Assembly: GCA_964487605.1 (NCBI GenBank)
Contig: CAZARU010000019.1
Location: 14,772 to 78,771, forward strand
Origin: JAJDAH01 sp964487605
GTDB taxonomy: Bacteria > Myxococcota_A > Polyangia > Polyangiales > Polyangiaceae
Direction of reading: 5' to 3'
DNA: 64,000 nucleotides
Every line of letters begins with the position of its first letter. Position 1 is the stretch's first letter. A program made the position numbers and the translations under genes. The notes below the pieces were generated by a model. It had not been told where the DNA came from and made no database searches. It saw only the letters and a program-made list of their open reading frames with translations. Below are positions 50,631 to 59,343 of the stretch, piece by piece.

Positions 50631-52079
50631 ATGCGCTTCCACGGCTCGTCGAAGGGGATCCGCGGGGCGCTCGTCGGTGCTGCGCTGTTTTCCTGCGAAT
50701 CCCAGACTCCGGTCACGCAGACCTACGGCGCAGCGGGCGACGCCGCGGTCGCGGGGGCCGCAGGCGCCGCCGGCACGGGAGCGGCTGCCCCCGACGCCAC
50801 CGGCGCCACCGGGGGCTTCTTCCTCGACGCGAGCACCGGCGCTACCGGTGGCACGGGCGGGTTCGATCCCGACTCGGGCTGCGCCGCTGAGACCCAGCGT
50901 GGCGAGAACGTCCAGGTGGACATGTACATCATGCTCGACGACTCGGGCTCGATGCTCGACGTCGCGCCCGGAGGTGGAACGAAGTGGAGCGCCGTCGTCC
51001 AGGCGCTCACCGGGTTCATGAACGACTCCAAGTCGGAGGGACTCGGCGTCGGGATCGGGTTCTTCCCGGCGACCGCCACCTGCGCGACCGACGCCGACTG
51101 CAGCGCCGCAGGGGGCGGCCGGTGCTTCAATCGCGTCTGCAACAGCCTGGCGGTCGTGACGCCGTGCCAGAGCAACGCGCAGTGCCCCCTGTTCCAGACC
51201 TGCGTGCCGCTGGGAGAGTGCCAGAACGACACGTCGTACATCTGCAGCAACGTGGGGCAGACGTGCTTGGGCCCAGGGGGACCGTGCGTCGCCCTGAACC
51301 CCTATTCGTGCTTTCTGGACGACATCTGCTCTGGCGGTCTCTACGACGTGCCCGCCGTACCCATTCAACCGCTACCCGCCGTCGCATCGGCGATCCAGAC
51401 GGCGATGGGCGCCGTCAAACCCTTCGGACCGACCCCCACCGGGCCCGCGCTTCAGGGCGCCGTCACTTACGCGCGCACCTGGGCGATGGCCAACCCGGCG
51501 AACCGCGTCGTCACCGTGTTCGTGACGGACGGTCTGCCGACGGACTGCCAGCCCCAGACCATCGGTCCCATCGCGAACATCGCCGCGAATGCCCTCGCCG
51601 GCACGCCGAGCATCAGCACCTTCGTCATCGGCGTCTTCGCGCCGGCGGACGCCGCCGGCCAGTCGAACTCGAACGCGATCGCGACGGCGGGCGGGACGAG
51701 TCAGGCGTTCATCGTCGATCCGACCCAGGGCGACGTGGTGAAGAGCTTCCTCGACGCGCTCGACGCCATCCGCGGTGACGCCCTGGCGTGCGAGTTCCAG
51801 ATCCCGCTCCCCTCGGACGGGGGCACTCTCGACTTCGATCAGGTGAACGTGACCTTCTCCGACACCTCCGGGAATCACGTGAGTCTCTTCTACGTCGAGG
51901 ACGAGTCGAACTGCGATCCCACGAACGGAGGCTGGTACTACGACCAGAACCCGGCGAGCGGTGGCACCCCCACCAGCATCAAGGTCTGCCCCACCACCTG
52001 CGGTTCGTTCGAGGTCACGACCGGCGGGCAGGTGGACATCGTCCTCGGCTGCGAGACCGTGATCAAGCCGCCATCGTGA
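50631..52079 (+). CDS. VWA-domain surface lipoprotein
   Basis: A 482-aa lipoprotein: signal GALVGAALFSC (Cys near 22), then a Gly/Ala-rich linker with TGATGG-type repeats to about residue 80. A von Willebrand A domain follows (MYIMLDDSGSMLDVAPGG, MIDAS-type DxSxS; later VVTVFVTDGLPTDC), interrupted by a large Cys-rich insertion at about 140-235 (CATDADCSAAGGGRCF, CQSNAQCPLFQTC), resembling EGF-like or spore-coat type disulfide modules common in myxobacterial surface proteins. It ends in a beta-rich domain. Divergent from the UbiA gene. Likely adhesive or protein-binding. Confidence 0.85.
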   Translation: MRFHGSSKGIRGALVGAALFSCESQTPVTQTYGAAGDAAVAGAAGAAGTGAAAPDATGATGGFFLDASTGATGGTGGFDPDSGCAAETQRGENVQVDMYIMLDDSGSMLDVAPGGGTKWSAVVQALTGFMNDSKSEGLGVGIGFFPATATCATDADCSAAGGGRCFNRVCNSLAVVTPCQSNAQCPLFQTCVPLGECQNDTSYICSNVGQTCLGPGGPCVALNPYSCFLDDICSGGLYDVPAVPIQPLPAVASAIQTAMGAVKPFGPTPTGPALQGAVTYARTWAMANPANRVVTVFVTDGLPTDCQPQTIGPIANIAANALAGTPSISTFVIGVFAPADAAGQSNSNAIATAGGTSQAFIVDPTQGDVVKSFLDALDAIRGDALACEFQIPLPSDGGTLDFDQVNVTFSDTSGNHVSLFYVEDESNCDPTNGGWYYDQNPASGGTPTSIKVCPTTCGSFEVTTGGQVDIVLGCETVIKPPS

Positions 52080-52088
52080 AAAGCGGAC

Positions 52089-52637
52089 TCAGAGATCTCT
52101 GAGTTCCGCGTCGATGCGCTCGTCGAGGACCTTCACGTCGGCGCCGTCTTCCGTGGTCGCCGGCCGGTCTTGGGACGTGGACGCAGGGTGCGTCGGGCTC
52201 CGCCTACGCCAGCGCACCAGCAGCGCGAACGCCCCGACGCCCGCGGCGCCGAACATCAGGGCCAGCCCGGTGCCGAGCTTGCCCAGCGGGTTGCCGGACG
52301 GGGTGGCCAGAATCTGCTGCCCGTATCGCACGACCATGTCGGCTTCGATGCGGTCCGGGCTCTCGCCCTTCTTGAGGCGGTTGCGGATCTCGCGACGCAG
52401 CTCGAGCGCCACGGGTGACCCGTGAATGTCCAGTGTCTGACCGGTTGACTTGAGGCAGCAGGGGGCTCGAATCCGGCCCTCGAGGCGGGCGGCACCGGGG
52501 ACGTGCTCCGTGAAGTCGTATCCGGCGCCGTCCGTCGGGGCGTCGTGGTCGGCGTCGGCCGCCGCGCCGCCCGCCAGCGCGAGCATCATCGCGAGCGAGG
52601 CGACGGACACGAACGAACGAGCGGTAGCGCGCCTCAC
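52089..52637 (-). CDS. CcmH/NrfF-like cytochrome c maturation protein
   Basis: A 182-aa periplasmic thioredoxin-partner-like protein: signal peptide SVASLAMMLALAGGAAA, helical bundle with RAPCCLKSTGQTLDIHGSPV at about 55-75 and GESPDRIEADMVVRYGQQIL, then one membrane helix (LGTGLALMFGAAGVGAFALL). The usual active site of CcmH is RCxxC; here it is an adjacent CC, as in a subset of Deltaproteobacterial forms. CcmH reduces apocytochrome cysteines. No other ccm genes lie nearby. GTG at 52637 overlaps the reductase stop. Confidence 0.82.
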   Translation of the reverse strand: MRRATARSFVSVASLAMMLALAGGAAADADHDAPTDGAGYDFTEHVPGAARLEGRIRAPCCLKSTGQTLDIHGSPVALELRREIRNRLKKGESPDRIEADMVVRYGQQILATPSGNPLGKLGTGLALMFGAAGVGAFALLVRWRRRSPTHPASTSQDRPATTEDGADVKVLDERIDAELRDL

Positions 52638-54037
52638 CCGCCGCTGGCTCCGTCGAGCGCGGCGAGCATGGCCTCGATCGACGTGAACTTCTCGCGCACC
52701 TTGCCGCGGGCTGCGCCGGCCTCCACCTCCAGCCGGTCCAGCGTCTGCCAGTCGGCCGTCGTCACGACGCGCACGCCGCGGGCGCGGAGCAGCTCGTCGA
52801 TGGCGGCGCGGGACCTGTCCCTCTCGACCGGGACCATCTTGCCCTCGACGTCCTCGAGCATGCGGCGCACCGTCGCGACGGCGTCGGTCTTGTTCGTCCC
52901 GATGACGCCGGTGGGCCCGCGCTTGATCCAGCCGCAGGCGTAGACGCCGGGCAGTGGCTTGCCGCCCACGCCGTCGAGCACGCGACCATCGTCGTTGGGG
53001 ATCACTCCGCCCTTCGAATCGAAGGGGACGCCGGCGAGCGCGACGCCGTGATAGCCGACCGACCGGAAGACGCAGCGCGTGTCGAGGAGCGTCACGTCGC
53101 CCGTGCCCTTCGGCTTGACGGAGCCGTCGCTCCCGCGGACGAGTTCGTTGCGCTCCACGTTCATGCCGGTCACGTGCCCCTCCTGTCCCACGAGCTCCAC
53201 GGGCGATGCCAGGAACCGAAAGACGAGCCGCTTCGGCTTTCCCGTGGGCCCCTGCTGGGCGAGCGCGTGCAGGTACTCGAGCTTGCGCTGCCCCATGGAA
53301 TCGAGCTGGTCGCCGGACGAGAGCGCCTCGGCCGTCTGCGCGGGATCGATGATGACGTCGATGTCGGAGAGCGCTGCGACGTCCTTGAGCTCCTTCTGCG
53401 CGAACGCGGCCTGCCCGGCTCCGCGACGGCCCAGGCAGACCACCTCTTCCACGCGGCTCTCGCGGAGAGCATCGAACGCGTGGCTGGCGATGTCCGTCCT
53501 TCCGAGCTCGTCTCGGCTGCGGAGCATCACCCGCGCAATGTCGAGCGCGACGTCGCCGACGCCGACGACGACCGCACGCTTCGCCGACAGATCGAAGTGA
53601 TGGTGCCGATGGTCGGGATGGCCGTTGTACCACCAGACGAACTCCGTGGCCGGGTGACTCCCTGCGAGATCCTCCCCAGGGATGTTCATGCGCCGATCCG
53701 TCTCGGCTCCGACGGAGTAGACGACCTGGTCGTATCGGGCCACGAGCTCTTCGTGCGTGACGTCGCGCCCGACGGTCACGTTCCCCAGGAACCGAAAGCG
53801 AGCGTCCGTCGTGGTCTTCTCGAACTGCTTGATGACGCTCTTGATCTTCTGGTGGTCCGGCGCGACGCCGTACCGGACCAGGCCGTAGGGCGCCGGCAGA
53901 CGGTCGAACACGTCGACTTCGACCGTCAGGTCCTTCTTCTTCAGAAGGTCGTCCGCGGTGTAGAAGCCCGCCGGTCCCGACCCCACGACGGCGACCCTGA
54001 GCGGACGATCGGACGAGCCTAGCTTCGCGTCGGACAT
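52634..54037 (-). CDS. fprA: ferredoxin/adrenodoxin-NADP+ reductase, FprA type
   Basis: A 467-aa FAD flavoprotein of the adrenodoxin reductase family, moving electrons between NADPH and ferredoxin. FAD motif VAVVGSGPAGFYTADDLL near residue 20; APYGLVRYGVAPDHQKIKSV; NADP motif VVVGVGDVALDIARVML near 155; GYHGVALAGVPFD; VYACGWIKRGPTGVIGTNK near 360 with the conserved C-terminal loop. ATG 54037 follows a Gly/Arg-rich non-homologous extension, which I exclude. The CcmH-like gene overlaps downstream. Confidence 0.93.
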   Translation of the reverse strand: MSDAKLGSSDRPLRVAVVGSGPAGFYTADDLLKKKDLTVEVDVFDRLPAPYGLVRYGVAPDHQKIKSVIKQFEKTTTDARFRFLGNVTVGRDVTHEELVARYDQVVYSVGAETDRRMNIPGEDLAGSHPATEFVWWYNGHPDHRHHHFDLSAKRAVVVGVGDVALDIARVMLRSRDELGRTDIASHAFDALRESRVEEVVCLGRRGAGQAAFAQKELKDVAALSDIDVIIDPAQTAEALSSGDQLDSMGQRKLEYLHALAQQGPTGKPKRLVFRFLASPVELVGQEGHVTGMNVERNELVRGSDGSVKPKGTGDVTLLDTRCVFRSVGYHGVALAGVPFDSKGGVIPNDDGRVLDGVGGKPLPGVYACGWIKRGPTGVIGTNKTDAVATVRRMLEDVEGKMVPVERDRSRAAIDELLRARGVRVVTTADWQTLDRLEVEAGAARGKVREKFTSIEAMLAALDGASGG

Positions 54038-54102
54038 CGGCCGCACGGTAGCACCGCGGGCGGGGCGTCCGCCCCGGGCACCGGCTTCGTGACGGCGCTC
54101 CA

Positions 54103-54131
54103 TTGACAAGAATCCGCACCGCACCTAAACG
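54103..54131 (+). promoter_or_regulatory. promoter of the GbsR-menaquinone operon
   Basis: Perfect TTGACA (54103-54108), a 17-base spacer and TAAACG (54126-54131, a weak -10). Predicted transcription start is at about 54138, beside the TTG codon. Confidence 0.45.
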
Positions 54132-54147
54132 TTCAACAACTCTTGAA
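54132..54147. promoter_or_regulatory. inverted repeat over the regulator start, putative operator
   Basis: TTCAA-CAACTC-TTGAA, a perfect 5-6-5 inverted repeat covering the predicted transcription start and the TTG codon of the GbsR-type gene; a possible autoregulatory site. Confidence 0.35.
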
Positions 54148-54721
54148 ACTTCTGAATCCAACCTCCTCGTCCGGCCGGCGGCGTTCCTCCGCGCGCCGGA
54201 CGCCCGGTCGCAAGGCGGCGCCGCCCCGGCCTACCGCGGACATGGTGGTGGCCGAAGCGGTCGGGCGGATGATGAGCCACTGGGGTTTCCGCCGGACCAT
54301 GGGGACGGTGTGGACGCTGCTCTACCTGTCTCCGGAGCCGCTGCGACCGACCGACGTGGCGGCTCGCCTTCGGATCTCCGCGGGTACTGCCCAGGCGACG
54401 CTGACCGCGCTCGCGCGGTGGGGCGCGGCCGAGAAGACGTGGCGTGCGGGCGAGCGCGGTGATCTCTACTCGGCGGAACGAAGCATCTGGAAGTCGGTCC
54501 GTCGGGTGCTGCGAGAGCGAGAGCTCGTTCTGCTCGCAGAGGTCAAGGCCGCGCTCGCCGCGGCGGTCGAGCAGATCGAGGACGAGCCGGTCCGCCCCGC
54601 ACGCGAGCTGCGGGCCCGACGGGTCGGAAGACTGCTCCGGATGGCCGAGCGCGCGGAGGAGATGCTCGGCGCCCTGGCTCGCGACCCGGCGGAGCCGACC
54701 GGCATTCCGGGGGCGTCGTGA
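54143..54721 (+). CDS. GbsR/MarR-type winged-helix transcriptional regulator
   Basis: Up to 192 aa. After a basic Arg/Ser/Pro stretch (residues 1-33) comes VAEAVGRMMSHWGFRRTMGT, the GbsR family N-terminal helix, then the winged helix LRPTDVAARLRISAGTAQATL and GAAEKTWRAGERGDLYSAER, and a C-terminal helical dimerisation part. TTG 54143 gives the longest form but overlaps the predicted operator; ATG 54242 would start exactly at the conserved part and is a serious alternative. It overlaps ubiE (GTGA), so it likely regulates the menaquinone operon; the effector is unknown. Confidence 0.8.
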   Translation: MKLLNPTSSSGRRRSSARRTPGRKAAPPRPTADMVVAEAVGRMMSHWGFRRTMGTVWTLLYLSPEPLRPTDVAARLRISAGTAQATLTALARWGAAEKTWRAGERGDLYSAERSIWKSVRRVLRERELVLLAEVKAALAAAVEQIEDEPVRPARELRARRVGRLLRMAERAEEMLGALARDPAEPTGIPGAS

Positions 54722-55437
54722 CCGAGCCGACGACCTCCGCGGACGCGCGACTCGGCTCGGGCGGCATGTTCGACCGGATCGCGGATCGCTACGACCTGGT
54801 GAACCGCATCATCTCGGGCGGCTTCGACCAGAGCTGGCGGCGGCGGACGGTGGCAGCCCTCGAGCTCCCGCCGGACGCGCGCGTCCTCGACGTGGCGGCG
54901 GGCACGGGCGACATCGCTCTTCGCATCGCGCGAGACCACGCTGACGCGGCGGTGGTGGCCCTCGACCCGTCACCGCGCATGCTCGACCTGGCGCGCGCGA
55001 AGGCCGATGCGGCGGGCCTCAGTCTGGAGATCGTCGAGGCCGACGCTCAGGCGCTGCCCTTCGACGACGACTCCTTCGACGGGCTGACCATCGCGTTCGG
55101 CATCCGGAACGTTCCGGACCGCGTCGCGGCGCTGCGTGAGTTCGCGCGCGTCGTCCGACCTGGACGTCGCGTCGCCATCCTGGAGCTCAGCGAGCCGCAG
55201 GGCGGGCTGATGGGCCCCCTGGCGCGATTCCACATCCACAGCGTCGTTCCGTGGGTGGGCTCGATCCTGTCCGGCGCGAGGGAATATCGGTACCTCGAGC
55301 GGTCCATCGCCGCCTTCCCGCCCCCTGCCGAGTTCGCGGCGCTCCTCCAGGAAGCCGGGCTCACGGTGCTCTCGGTGACGCCGATGACCTTCGGCGTCTG
55401 CTGCCTCTACGTTGCCACCGCGCCGGGGCCGACGTGA
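54718..55437 (+). CDS. ubiE: demethylmenaquinone methyltransferase
   Basis: SAM-dependent C-methyltransferase (239 aa) finishing menaquinone (MenG) and, where present, ubiquinone synthesis. UbiE signatures: MFDRIADRYDLVNRIISGGF, SAM motif VLDVAAGTGDIALRIA, LDPSPRMLDLARAKA, EADAQALPFDDDSFD and FGIRNVPDRVAALREFARVV. First biosynthetic gene of the operon, with no ubiquinone genes nearby, so menaquinone is the likely product. GTG overlaps the regulator stop. Confidence 0.93.
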   Translation: MTEPTTSADARLGSGGMFDRIADRYDLVNRIISGGFDQSWRRRTVAALELPPDARVLDVAAGTGDIALRIARDHADAAVVALDPSPRMLDLARAKADAAGLSLEIVEADAQALPFDDDSFDGLTIAFGIRNVPDRVAALREFARVVRPGRRVAILELSEPQGGLMGPLARFHIHSVVPWVGSILSGAREYRYLERSIAAFPPPAEFAALLQEAGLTVLSVTPMTFGVCCLYVATAPGPT

Positions 55438-56801
55438 CGAGCGCTTCGCCGCTGACGCCACCGACCCGCGGAGCCGATCTGGTTCGGTCGGTGCTCGGAG
55501 AACTCGACGGCGAGCACACGACGGCCGTTCTGAGCGTCGAAGCGCCGGTGACGCAGCCCGAACGGTTGCTCGCGCTCGGTGATGGCGACGCCTTCGTGTG
55601 GCGGCCGCCGCGCGGTCCCGCGTTCGCCGGGGTCGGGGCGTGCCGACGTGTCGTCGCCGATGGCCCTCTGCGGTTCGAGGCCGTGGAGGCGCAGGCGCGT
55701 GCCCTGCTCGGCGCGACGTCCACCCGCGGTGCAGCTGACGCGCCCATGCCGCGGCTCTTCGGCGGCTTCGCGTTCGCGCCGGGTTCGGCAAGCACCGCCC
55801 CCTGGGAGGCATTCGGCGACGCTTCGTTCACGCTTCCGCGCATCGCGTACGCCACCGAAGGCGACCGGGCCTGGCTGAGCCTCGCTCTGACCGGAGGCGA
55901 GGCGGGCTCCACGACCGAGGTCGAGCGCTGGGCTGGCTTCCTCCACCAGGCGCTCGACGCGCTGGTCCGTCCCGGGACGACCTCGCCGCGCTCCACCGTC
56001 GCGGCGGCGACGACCCTCTCGCGCGCGGCGTGGCGCGCGACCGTCGAGTCCATCCGCACGGAGATCGCGGCCGGGCGAGCCGAGAAGATCGTGGCGGCGC
56101 GCATGGCCACCCACGCGCTGGATCGTGAAGTGGACATCGCAGCGCTCTGCGGGCGGCTGGCCGAGGGTGCCCCCTCTTGCGCGACCTTCGCGTTCGTGCG
56201 CGGCGGAGCGACGTTCGTCGGCGCGTCGCCGGAGACGCTCGTCTCGCGGCGCGGCGCCGTCGCCTTCACGGAGGCGCTGGCCGGCTCGCTGGCACCTGGT
56301 CACGACGAGACCTCGCTGCTGGCCAGCGAGAAGGATCGCGCGGAGCACAGCTACGTCGTGAGCGAGATCGTGCGTACGCTCCGCGACCTGGCCCTCGACG
56401 TGGAGCCTCCGCCGGAGCCGCAGGTGCGACGGTTCCCCACGGTCGTCCATCTGCGAACCCCGGTGAGGGCGCACCTCGACCGAGACGTGCACGTCCTACG
56501 GATCGCGGCGGCGCTTCATCCGACGCCCGCCGTGGCTGGCGTGCCGAAGGCGCAGGCGGTCGAGTGGATTGCCCGCCACGAAGCGGCGCCCCGCGGCTGG
56601 TACGCGGGTCCCGTCGGCTGGGTGGACGGCGCCGGTGACGGCGATCTCTTCGTCGCCCTGCGCTCGGGGCTCCTGACCGCGACGTCAGCGCGACTGTACG
56701 CCGGTGCCGGCATCGTCGCCGCCTCGGAGCCCGAGCTCGAGTACGCGGAGACCGAGCTGAAGTTCAGGGCGCTCCGCGGCGCGCTCGGAGTGGAGGCGTG
56801 A
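55434..56801 (+). CDS. menF: isochorismate synthase
   Basis: Chorismate to isochorismate, the entry step of the menaquinone pathway; 455 aa. Conserved C-terminal chorismate-binding region: EIAAGRAEKIVAARMATHA, ASPETLVSRRGAVAFTEALA, SEKDRAEHSYVVSEIVRTL, VVHLRTPVRAHLDRDVHVL, LHPTPAVAGVPKAQAVEWI and LYAGAGIVAASEPELEYAET. The N-terminal third is variable and Ala-rich. GTG 55434 overlaps the ubiE stop. Confidence 0.92.
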   Translation: MTSASPLTPPTRGADLVRSVLGELDGEHTTAVLSVEAPVTQPERLLALGDGDAFVWRPPRGPAFAGVGACRRVVADGPLRFEAVEAQARALLGATSTRGAADAPMPRLFGGFAFAPGSASTAPWEAFGDASFTLPRIAYATEGDRAWLSLALTGGEAGSTTEVERWAGFLHQALDALVRPGTTSPRSTVAAATTLSRAAWRATVESIRTEIAAGRAEKIVAARMATHALDREVDIAALCGRLAEGAPSCATFAFVRGGATFVGASPETLVSRRGAVAFTEALAGSLAPGHDETSLLASEKDRAEHSYVVSEIVRTLRDLALDVEPPPEPQVRRFPTVVHLRTPVRAHLDRDVHVLRIAAALHPTPAVAGVPKAQAVEWIARHEAAPRGWYAGPVGWVDGAGDGDLFVALRSGLLTATSARLYAGAGIVAASEPELEYAETELKFRALRGALGVEA

Positions 56802-58597
56802 CCTCGCCGGGCCTGCTCTCGGAGTGGGCGCGCACGCTGGTCGAGACCCTGGCCGACGCGGGCGTCGAACTGGCCGTCGTCAGCCCAGGCTCGCGCTCCA
56901 CTCCGCTGGTGTGGGCGCTGACGGCGAGCGAGCGGCTCGCGGTCCACGTCGTTCACGACGAACGCTCGGCAGCGTTCTTCGCCGTCGGTCACGCGAAGGT
57001 GACGGGGTTCCCCGCGCTCCTCGTGTGTACGAGCGGGTCGGCGGCAGCCCACTACCTCCCGGCCGTCGTGGAGGCGGCACACGCTCGTACCCCGCTCGTC
57101 GTGCTGACCGCGGATCGTCCCCCCGAGCTCCACGGCTGCGCCGCGCCGCAGACCATCGACCAGACCGAGCTGTACGGCAGGCACGCGAGGTCCTTCGTGG
57201 AGCTGGGCATGCCCGACCCTGCGCCCGAAGCGTTCCGCGGCCTGCGCCGCGTGGCGACGCAAGCCGTCCGTACCGCGCTCGGTCCGCACCCTGGACCGGT
57301 TCACCTCAACTTCAAGGCCAGGAAGCCGCTCGAGCCGCCACCGATCCCCACGAACGAGAGCCGCGCCGTCGAGCTGGTCGCCGTGGCGACGCTCAGCGAG
57401 CCCATCACGCGCTCGGGGCCGCCCCGACTCGCGCCCGAACCGAGCGGTCTCGACGAGGTTGCGTCCGCCCTTCGTGCAGCGCGCCGCCCGCTCTTCGTGG
57501 CAGGCCCCGCACCGCTCGGTGCCGGCTCGGTCCGTGAAAGGCTCTACGAGCTGGCGCGGCGGACCGGAGCCGTCCTCCTCGCCGAGGCGACCAGCCAGCT
57601 GCGCTTCGTGGGCGATCGGGCCGGCGTCACCGTCCCCGACGCGTTCGTGCACATCCTGGCGTGCGAGACGTTCCGCTCGGTCGCGTCCCGCGCGGACTGC
57701 ATCGTCCAGCTCGGCCGCCCCCCCACGGCCGCGGCCTGGGAGCATTACGTCGCCGCGGCGCATGGAACGCCGCGCTTCGTCCTTGCGGACGACGGGTGGC
57801 CGGATCCGCAGGGCAGCGCCAGCACGCTGGTCGTGGGCGACGCGAACCTCGTGCTCGAAGGGCTCTTGACCCGCTTGGACGGTCAACTCACCGCGCCGGA
57901 CGCCGAGTGGCACGCAGCGTGGCGGTCGGCCAACGACGCCACCTGGGACGTCGTTGCCGCGCACCGGCCGAGCGAAGCGCTGTCCGAAACCGGCGCCATG
58001 GCTGCCGTCCTCGAGGCGCTGCCCGACGACGCGCTGCTCTGCATCGGCAACAGCCTGCCCGTTCGCCATGTGGACCGCGTGCGCGCGCCCGGTCGGCCGC
58101 TCATGGTCTGGTCGCAGCGCGGGGCCAACGGCATCGACGGACTCGTGGCGGGCGCCTCGGGAGCGGTGACCGCCGCCGCTCGCCCGGCGGCGCTCGTGCT
58201 GGGCGACGTGTCGTTCCTGCACGACCTCGGCGGCCTCTGGTGCGCCCGCGAGGTGCGTCACCCTCTCGCCATCGTCGTGCTGCACAACGACGGCGGTCGC
58301 ATCTTCGAGCAACTCCCCGCGGCGGGTCGGCTGGTGGGTGACCCCGACCGTCTCGCGGCGTGGGTGACACCTCACGGCATCGACCTCGTTCACGCGGCTC
58401 GCCTCTTCGGGGTCGAGCACCTGAGACCCGAATCCATGCCCGCGCTGCACGCCGGCCTGCGCACGGCGCTGGCTCGTCCGGGGGCGACCGTCATCGAGGT
58501 ACGCGTGCCGCCCAGCGGGGCCGTCGAGGAGAGCCGTCGGCTCCTACCGGAGATTGCCCGCCGCGTGGGTGGGGCACTGCGCGAGTCGGGCGGATGA
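56798..58597 (+). CDS. menD: SEPHCHC synthase
   Basis: ThDP-dependent 2-succinyl-5-enolpyruvyl-6-hydroxy-3-cyclohexene-1-carboxylate synthase, joining 2-oxoglutarate and isochorismate; 599 aa. N-terminal PYR domain AVVSPGSRSTPLVWALTASE and VCTSGSAAAHYLPAVVEA, ADRPPELHGCAAPQTIDQTE; the C-terminal PP domain holds ARPAALVLGDVSFLHDLGGL and IVVLHNDGGRIFEQLPAAG (GD...ND/NGG ThDP-Mg motif). GTG overlaps the menF stop by four bases. Confidence 0.95.
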   Translation: MTSPGLLSEWARTLVETLADAGVELAVVSPGSRSTPLVWALTASERLAVHVVHDERSAAFFAVGHAKVTGFPALLVCTSGSAAAHYLPAVVEAAHARTPLVVLTADRPPELHGCAAPQTIDQTELYGRHARSFVELGMPDPAPEAFRGLRRVATQAVRTALGPHPGPVHLNFKARKPLEPPPIPTNESRAVELVAVATLSEPITRSGPPRLAPEPSGLDEVASALRAARRPLFVAGPAPLGAGSVRERLYELARRTGAVLLAEATSQLRFVGDRAGVTVPDAFVHILACETFRSVASRADCIVQLGRPPTAAAWEHYVAAAHGTPRFVLADDGWPDPQGSASTLVVGDANLVLEGLLTRLDGQLTAPDAEWHAAWRSANDATWDVVAAHRPSEALSETGAMAAVLEALPDDALLCIGNSLPVRHVDRVRAPGRPLMVWSQRGANGIDGLVAGASGAVTAAARPAALVLGDVSFLHDLGGLWCAREVRHPLAIVVLHNDGGRIFEQLPAAGRLVGDPDRLAAWVTPHGIDLVHAARLFGVEHLRPESMPALHAGLRTALARPGATVIEVRVPPSGAVEESRRLLPEIARRVGGALRESGG

Positions 58598-59343
58598 GCA
58601 CCGTCATCGCGCTGCACGGCTTCGCCGGAGCGCCCTCGGTGTGGCGTCGGATCCTCGCGCGCGCGAGCCGGCCGTTCGAGGCGGTGTATCTACCGCTCGT
58701 GGGCCACGGCGCCGCGCCTTCGGGGCGCGGTTTCACCGACGAGGTGCGACGCCTGTGGGCGCTCGTGGACGAGGTCACGACCGGGAGCGTCGAGATCTTC
58801 GGCTACTCCCTGGGGGCACGGCTCGGCCTGGCCATGGCGCTGGACCGTCCGGATCGCGTAGACCGCGCGGTGCTGGTGGGGGTGCACCCCGGCCTCGAGT
58901 CGCCCGCAGAGCAGGAGGCGCGGCGTGCTTCCGATGCGGTCTGGCAGGCGCTCCTTCGCGCGGAGGGCGTCACGGCGTTCGCCGACGCATGGCAAGCTCA
59001 ACCACTGTTCGCGACCCAGGCGCGCCTCGACGAGGCGTTGCTCGCGGAGCAGCGCAGGGAGCGCATCACGCACGACGCCGAAGGCTTGGCGACGTCTCTG
59101 GAGCACACCGGGCTCGGCGTCATGCCGGCGTTCTGGGACGACCTCGCGGGGCTCACCGTCCCGGTCGATCTCGTCGTGGGCGCGCTGGACCCGAAGTTCC
59201 TGGCGCTCGCGGCGCGCGCGGAGCGAGCGCTCCCCCGCGGGCGTCTCACGGTGGTTCCGGGCTCAGGGCACAACGTGCTCCTCGAGGCGCCCGAGGCCGT
59301 GGCCGCCGTGATCGATGCTCCCTGGCCCACGGAGAGATCGTGA
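58594..59343 (+). CDS. menH: SHCHC synthase, alpha/beta hydrolase fold
   Basis: Lyase removing pyruvate from SEPHCHC; 249 aa. Alpha/beta hydrolase motifs: VIALHGFAGAPSVWRRIL at the start, nucleophile elbow EIFGYSLGARLGLAMAL, VDLVVGALDPKFL (Asp) and VVPGSGHNVLLEAPEAVA (His), matching MenH. ATG overlaps the menD stop (ATGA). Position between menD and menA confirms the role better than sequence alone, since the fold is widespread. Confidence 0.9.
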   Translation: MSTVIALHGFAGAPSVWRRILARASRPFEAVYLPLVGHGAAPSGRGFTDEVRRLWALVDEVTTGSVEIFGYSLGARLGLAMALDRPDRVDRAVLVGVHPGLESPAEQEARRASDAVWQALLRAEGVTAFADAWQAQPLFATQARLDEALLAEQRRERITHDAEGLATSLEHTGLGVMPAFWDDLAGLTVPVDLVVGALDPKFLALAARAERALPRGRLTVVPGSGHNVLLEAPEAVAAVIDAPWPTERS

